A DNA stretch of 7,810 bases, from NCBI GenBank assembly GCA_036386395.1, contig DASVVU010000265.1, positions 1-7,810 on the forward strand, given 5' to 3'. This document shows, one piece after another, positions 6,005 through 7,810 of this stretch. Both the position numbers and the translations under genes were made by a program. Each line of letters opens with the position of its first letter. Position 1 is the first letter of the stretch. The DNA comes from JAJKJG01 sp036386395 (GTDB lineage: Bacteria; Pseudomonadota; Alphaproteobacteria; Rhizobiales; Beijerinckiaceae). The notes under the pieces are model-generated. The model did not search any database. It worked only from the letters and a program-made list of their open reading frames with translations, and was not told the origin of the DNA.

Positions 6005-7207
6005 TCACTTCCGCGCCACCGCCGCTTCCGGCGCGCCCAGCGGGTCCGCCCCAAAGGCCGCGCCGTCGCGGGCGAGGCGCTCGGCGTGCCCGAAGAGGGC
6101 CTTCATGTAGGCTTGGTCGAAGGGGCCCTTGGCGACGGCCGTGAAGCGGGCGTCGATCGCCGCGAACTGAAGGTCGACGCCGTGGCGGCGGCCGTAAGCC
6201 CCGTGGGCCGCGATCGCGGCGCGGGTGCCGGCCTTCACGGCGGCGGACAGCGAGCGCCCGAGCACCGCGACCAGCATGCGGTCGGTGACTTCGAACTCCG
6301 GCCTGAGGCTGTTGTTGACGAGGACGTAGACCTTCTGCGCGCCTGCCCGCTCCGCCCGGGCGCGGCCGAGGACGGCGGCCTCGGGGGCGAGGAAGAACGG
6401 CGTCGTGATGCCGCCGTCGGCGTGCAGCTCCTCGAGCTTGCGCCCGTTGGCCTCGGCGTCGATCCTGACCGGCGGGAATACGCCGGGGATGCTTGCCGAG
6501 GCCAGCAGCACGTCGCGGAACAGCTTCTGGGCCGACGGCGAGCCCTCCGCCGCGATCGCGCCGAGGTTCCAGGCGACCGGGCGCTGCGCGTCGACGTTCG
6601 TCGTGACGACGAGGAGGCGGCGGCCCTTGCGGTGCTCGGCGGCGATATCCGCGAGGAGCCGCGGCGTGACGTGGCGCTCGATCAGGCGCTTCAGGGGCCA
6701 GCTATCGACGAGGCTGTCCGCCTTCGCCCCGAACTCGAAGATGTCCGCCGCCGTAATGGCGGTATAGGCCTCCTCCAGGAAGCCGTCGTAGGCCGCGCCC
6801 GCGAAGGCGAAGGGGGCGATCAGCGCCCCCGTCGAGACCCCGGTCACGACCGAGAACGCCGGCCGCGTGCCGGCGGCGGTCCAGCCCTTGAGGATGCCGG
6901 CGCTGAAGGCGCCGTTCTCGCCCCCGCCCGAGAGCACGAGCCAGGGCTCGCCCGAAGCTTGCGCAGAGGCGAGCGCCGCGTCGTAGGCCGCGACGTCGTC
7001 GGCGAAGAAGCGCGCCTCGGGGATGCCCGCGATCCGCGCCGCCGCGGCCTCGTCGGCCGTGAAGGCCGCGCGCTCGATCGCCTGCTGCTGCTGCCGCGGC
7101 GAGGCCTGAGGCTGCGCAGGCTTGCGCGCGAAGGCCTCGGGGGCCGCGAAGAGGAAGACTGCAATGCCGGCGGCAAAAGCCGCGGCGCTCCGGCGTGACG
7201 GGTTCAT
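6005..7207 (-). CDS. Secreted patatin-like phospholipase
   Basis: A 400-residue serine lipid acyl hydrolase with the Ser-Asp dyad of the patatin fold. Residues 1-27 form a Sec signal peptide: RR in the n-region, a hydrophobic core AAAFAAGIAVFLFAA, and a likely cut after AFA (25-27). A Gln-rich stretch RQQQQ (38-42) follows. The patatin domain runs from about 88 to 300, with the oxyanion loop SGGGENGAF (93-101), the nucleophile motif GVSTG (123-127, Ser125), and DGG (264-266, Asp264) as the second catalytic residue. LLASASIPGVFPPVRID (234-250) is also typical of the family. The C-terminal 100 residues are less conserved. The protein should act in the periplasm or outer membrane on phospholipid or another acyl ester; the substrate cannot be read from sequence. 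The ATG at 7207 has an excellent GGGAGG five bases upstream. The antitoxin gene follows 33 bases downstream. Confidence 0.92.
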   Translation of the reverse strand: MNPSRRSAAAFAAGIAVFLFAAPEAFARKPAQPQASPRQQQQAIERAAFTADEAAAARIAGIPEARFFADDVAAYDAALASAQASGEPWLVLSGGGENGAFSAGILKGWTAAGTRPAFSVVTGVSTGALIAPFAFAGAAYDGFLEEAYTAITAADIFEFGAKADSLVDSWPLKRLIERHVTPRLLADIAAEHRKGRRLLVVTTNVDAQRPVAWNLGAIAAEGSPSAQKLFRDVLLASASIPGVFPPVRIDAEANGRKLEELHADGGITTPFFLAPEAAVLGRARAERAGAQKVYVLVNNSLRPEFEVTDRMLVAVLGRSLSAAVKAGTRAAIAAHGAYGRRHGVDLQFAAIDARFTAVAKGPFDQAYMKALFGHAERLARDGAAFGADPLGAPEAAVARK

Positions 7208-7289
7208 GAACGCCTCCCGAGGACTCTTTTGAGCCTCTCGTCTCTTTCATGCCCGCGCCGTCGTCTCCTCTAAGGCGATCGGCGCCGGG

Positions 7290-7319
7290 TTTATGTGAGG
7301 CGGCGCACATGGCCGCCAA
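7290..7319 (-). promoter_or_regulatory. Possible promoter of the patatin gene
   Basis: On the minus strand, TTGGCG (7319-7314), an 18-base spacer and CATAAA (7295-7290) sit about 85 bases before the patatin ATG. A small inverted repeat, ATGTG at 7293-7297 and CACAT at 7306-7310, overlaps it and could be an operator, though 5-bp arms are weak. The rest of 7208-7289 holds only the ribosome site. Confidence 0.3.
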
Positions 7320-7371
7320 CCTTTCCCGAACGGGAGAGGTCGAGTCGCGCTTAAGCGCGACCGGGTGAGGG
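7320..7371. repeat. REP-like palindromic element, copy 1 (with an extra stem)
   Basis: Three parts are visible: a hairpin CTTTCCC-gaac-GGGAGAG (7321-7338), a perfect 18-bp palindrome GTCGCGCTTAAGCGCGAC (7344-7361), and the tail GGGTGAGGG (7363-7371). The hairpin and tail match the CCCTCACCC...CTCTCCC-n4-GGGAGAG type of intergenic repeat widespread in GC-rich proteobacteria. It faces copy 2. The AA-centred palindrome sits where copy 2 has only three bases. Such elements often protect 3' ends or bind gyrase/IHF, but no function is shown here. Confidence 0.7.
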
Positions 7372-7435
7372 GTGCGGCGGTCCGGGGCGAAGCCGGCGCA
7401 GGCCGCGTCGCGGCGCCTTCTGCGGCGAGGGCGGG

Positions 7436-7471
7436 CCCTCACCCCTGCCCCTCTCCCATTCGGGAGAGGGG
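7436..7471. repeat. REP-like palindromic element, copy 2 (inverted relative to copy 1)
   Basis: The tail CCCTCACCC (7436-7444) precedes a perfect 10-bp hairpin CCCCTCTCCC-attc-GGGAGAGGGG (7448-7471). Its tail is the exact reverse complement of the copy 1 tail (7363-7371), so the pair can close a larger stem around a 64-base GC-rich spacer. It lies between the patatin promoter region and the rightward promoter and may insulate the two divergent units. There is no T-run for a classic terminator. Confidence 0.75.
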
Positions 7472-7480
7472 TCCGCGTGT

Positions 7481-7494
7481 GGAAAATATTTTCC
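7481..7494. promoter_or_regulatory. AT-rich perfect palindrome GGAAAATATTTTCC upstream of the rightward promoter
   Basis: A 14-bp perfect palindrome whose core is ten A/T bases, in DNA that is otherwise very GC-rich. Its centre is about 61.5 bases before the predicted start of the rightward transcript (near 7549). That is a classic class I activator position and also overlaps where an UP element extends. It could be an activator site, an UP element, or a nucleoid-protein site. Confidence 0.45.
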
Positions 7495-7513
7495 TGATTG
7501 TCCCAAATAGTCC

Positions 7514-7542
7514 TTGACAGGTACCGGAACCCTGTCCTAGAT
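7514..7542 (+). promoter_or_regulatory. Strong sigma-70-type promoter reading rightward
   Basis: A perfect -35 TTGACA (7514-7519), a 17-base spacer and a -10 CTAGAT (7537-7542) make a near-ideal alphaproteobacterial housekeeping promoter. Transcription would begin near 7549. The quality, with AT-rich DNA upstream, suggests a highly expressed unit such as a stable RNA or a translation gene. The gene it drives starts within or beyond the right edge. Confidence 0.7.
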
Positions 7543-7548
7543 TGCCGC

Positions 7549-7810
7549 CGTCCCGCCCACCGGGGGACGCGCTCATGAGGCGTCGTGACGTGGGGCGGGG
7601 CCGGCGCCTGCGGGCGGGGTCGACGCTAAGCCCCGCTCCCGGGAGGCTGGAGCCGGTTCGGCGGCCTCCGCGTATTTGGGGACCACCGCCGTCCGAGATC
7701 CGTCCGCTCCGTACTACGGCGGGGCTGTGCGTCAGCACTGGAAGCGGATCGGGAGAAGGCCGGACGCGTCCGACCGGAGAGGGCGAAGACCTCTCTCCAG
7801 GCCGGGTCCG
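7549..7810 (+). ncRNA. Structured leader or non-coding RNA, unidentified, runs off the right edge
   Basis: No convincing protein gene lies in these 262 bases, but several stems can be drawn. GGGGCGGGGC (7592-7601) pairs with GCCCCGCTCC (7630-7639), with a competing partner at 7612-7619. GGAGGC (7642-7647) pairs with GCCTCC (7664-7669) around an inner GCCG/CGGC. CCGCCGT (7686-7692) pairs with ACGGCGG (7716-7722), whose loop GATCCG (7697-7702) can pair with CGGATC (7745-7750) as a pseudoknot. GAGAGG (7777-7782) pairs with CCTCTC (7790-7795). I find no RNase P, tmRNA, cobalamin riboswitch or rRNA signature. A ribosomal-protein leader is one possibility, but I cannot name it. GC-rich DNA forms chance stems easily. 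Confidence 0.35.

Noticed and set aside
6086..7198. A 370-codon plus-strand frame opposite the patatin gene
   Set aside because: The patatin gene on the other strand has all catalytic motifs and a signal peptide. This frame is Arg/Gly/Asp-rich shadow sequence.
7439..7738. A 99-codon minus-strand frame over the rightward promoter and REP copy 2
   Set aside because: It covers a strong promoter and repeat on the other strand, has no family pattern, and has biased low-complexity composition.
7575..7810. Open plus-strand frame from an ATG with GGGGGA upstream, running off the edge
   Set aside because: The 78 codons are Arg/Pro/Gly-rich with no protein-like pattern, and the stretch is better explained by paired RNA stems. 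It cannot be fully excluded without the sequence to the right.
7727..7810. Partial likeness to a cobalamin riboswitch 3' part (CAGCACTGG, then GGGAGAAGGCC)
   Set aside because: The conserved core GCCCCCGCAACTGTAA and the 5' conserved blocks are absent from the upstream bases.

Overview
The window is GC-rich DNA with tightly packed genes. It has the codon use, REP-like palindromes and TTGACA-N17-CTAGAT promoter type of an alphaproteobacterium, most likely Hyphomicrobiales. A Methylobacterium-like host is my best guess, from gene style only. No plasmid, phage, rRNA, tRNA, CRISPR or transposase gene is visible.

Layout: (1) 1-1468, minus strand: livH and the first 179 codons of livM, the two inner-membrane permeases of a branched-chain amino acid ABC importer. 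livM runs off the left edge. (2) 1651-4490, minus strand: a two-gene operon with a TGATG stop/start overlap. It encodes a Wzt-type polysaccharide-export ATPase with a C-terminal glycan-binding domain, then a 469-residue protein with two different SAM-methyltransferase domains in tandem. No Wzm permease or glycosyltransferase is present. (3) 4624-5583, plus strand: a divergent single-domain methyltransferase resembling CmoB (Methyltransf_9). (4) 5604-7207, minus strand: a secreted patatin-like phospholipase, then a small antitoxin gene, then a broken toxin gene that keeps the N-terminal half of its family and stops where the methyltransferase gene of block 3 ends. (5) 7208-7810: intergenic. It holds a facing pair of REP-like palindromic elements, a perfect 14-bp AT-rich palindrome, a near-consensus rightward promoter, and at least 260 nt of structured leader or non-coding RNA leading off the right edge.

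The working idea for the middle is a small glycan-methylation and export island: an ATPase that recognises chain ends, translationally coupled to a double methyltransferase, with another methyltransferase gene opposite. It sits between core transport genes and a decayed toxin-antitoxin pair. The points most worth checking are the tandem methyltransferase coupled to an ATPase without a permease, the truncated toxin at the island edge, and the unidentified structured RNA behind the strong promoter at the right end.
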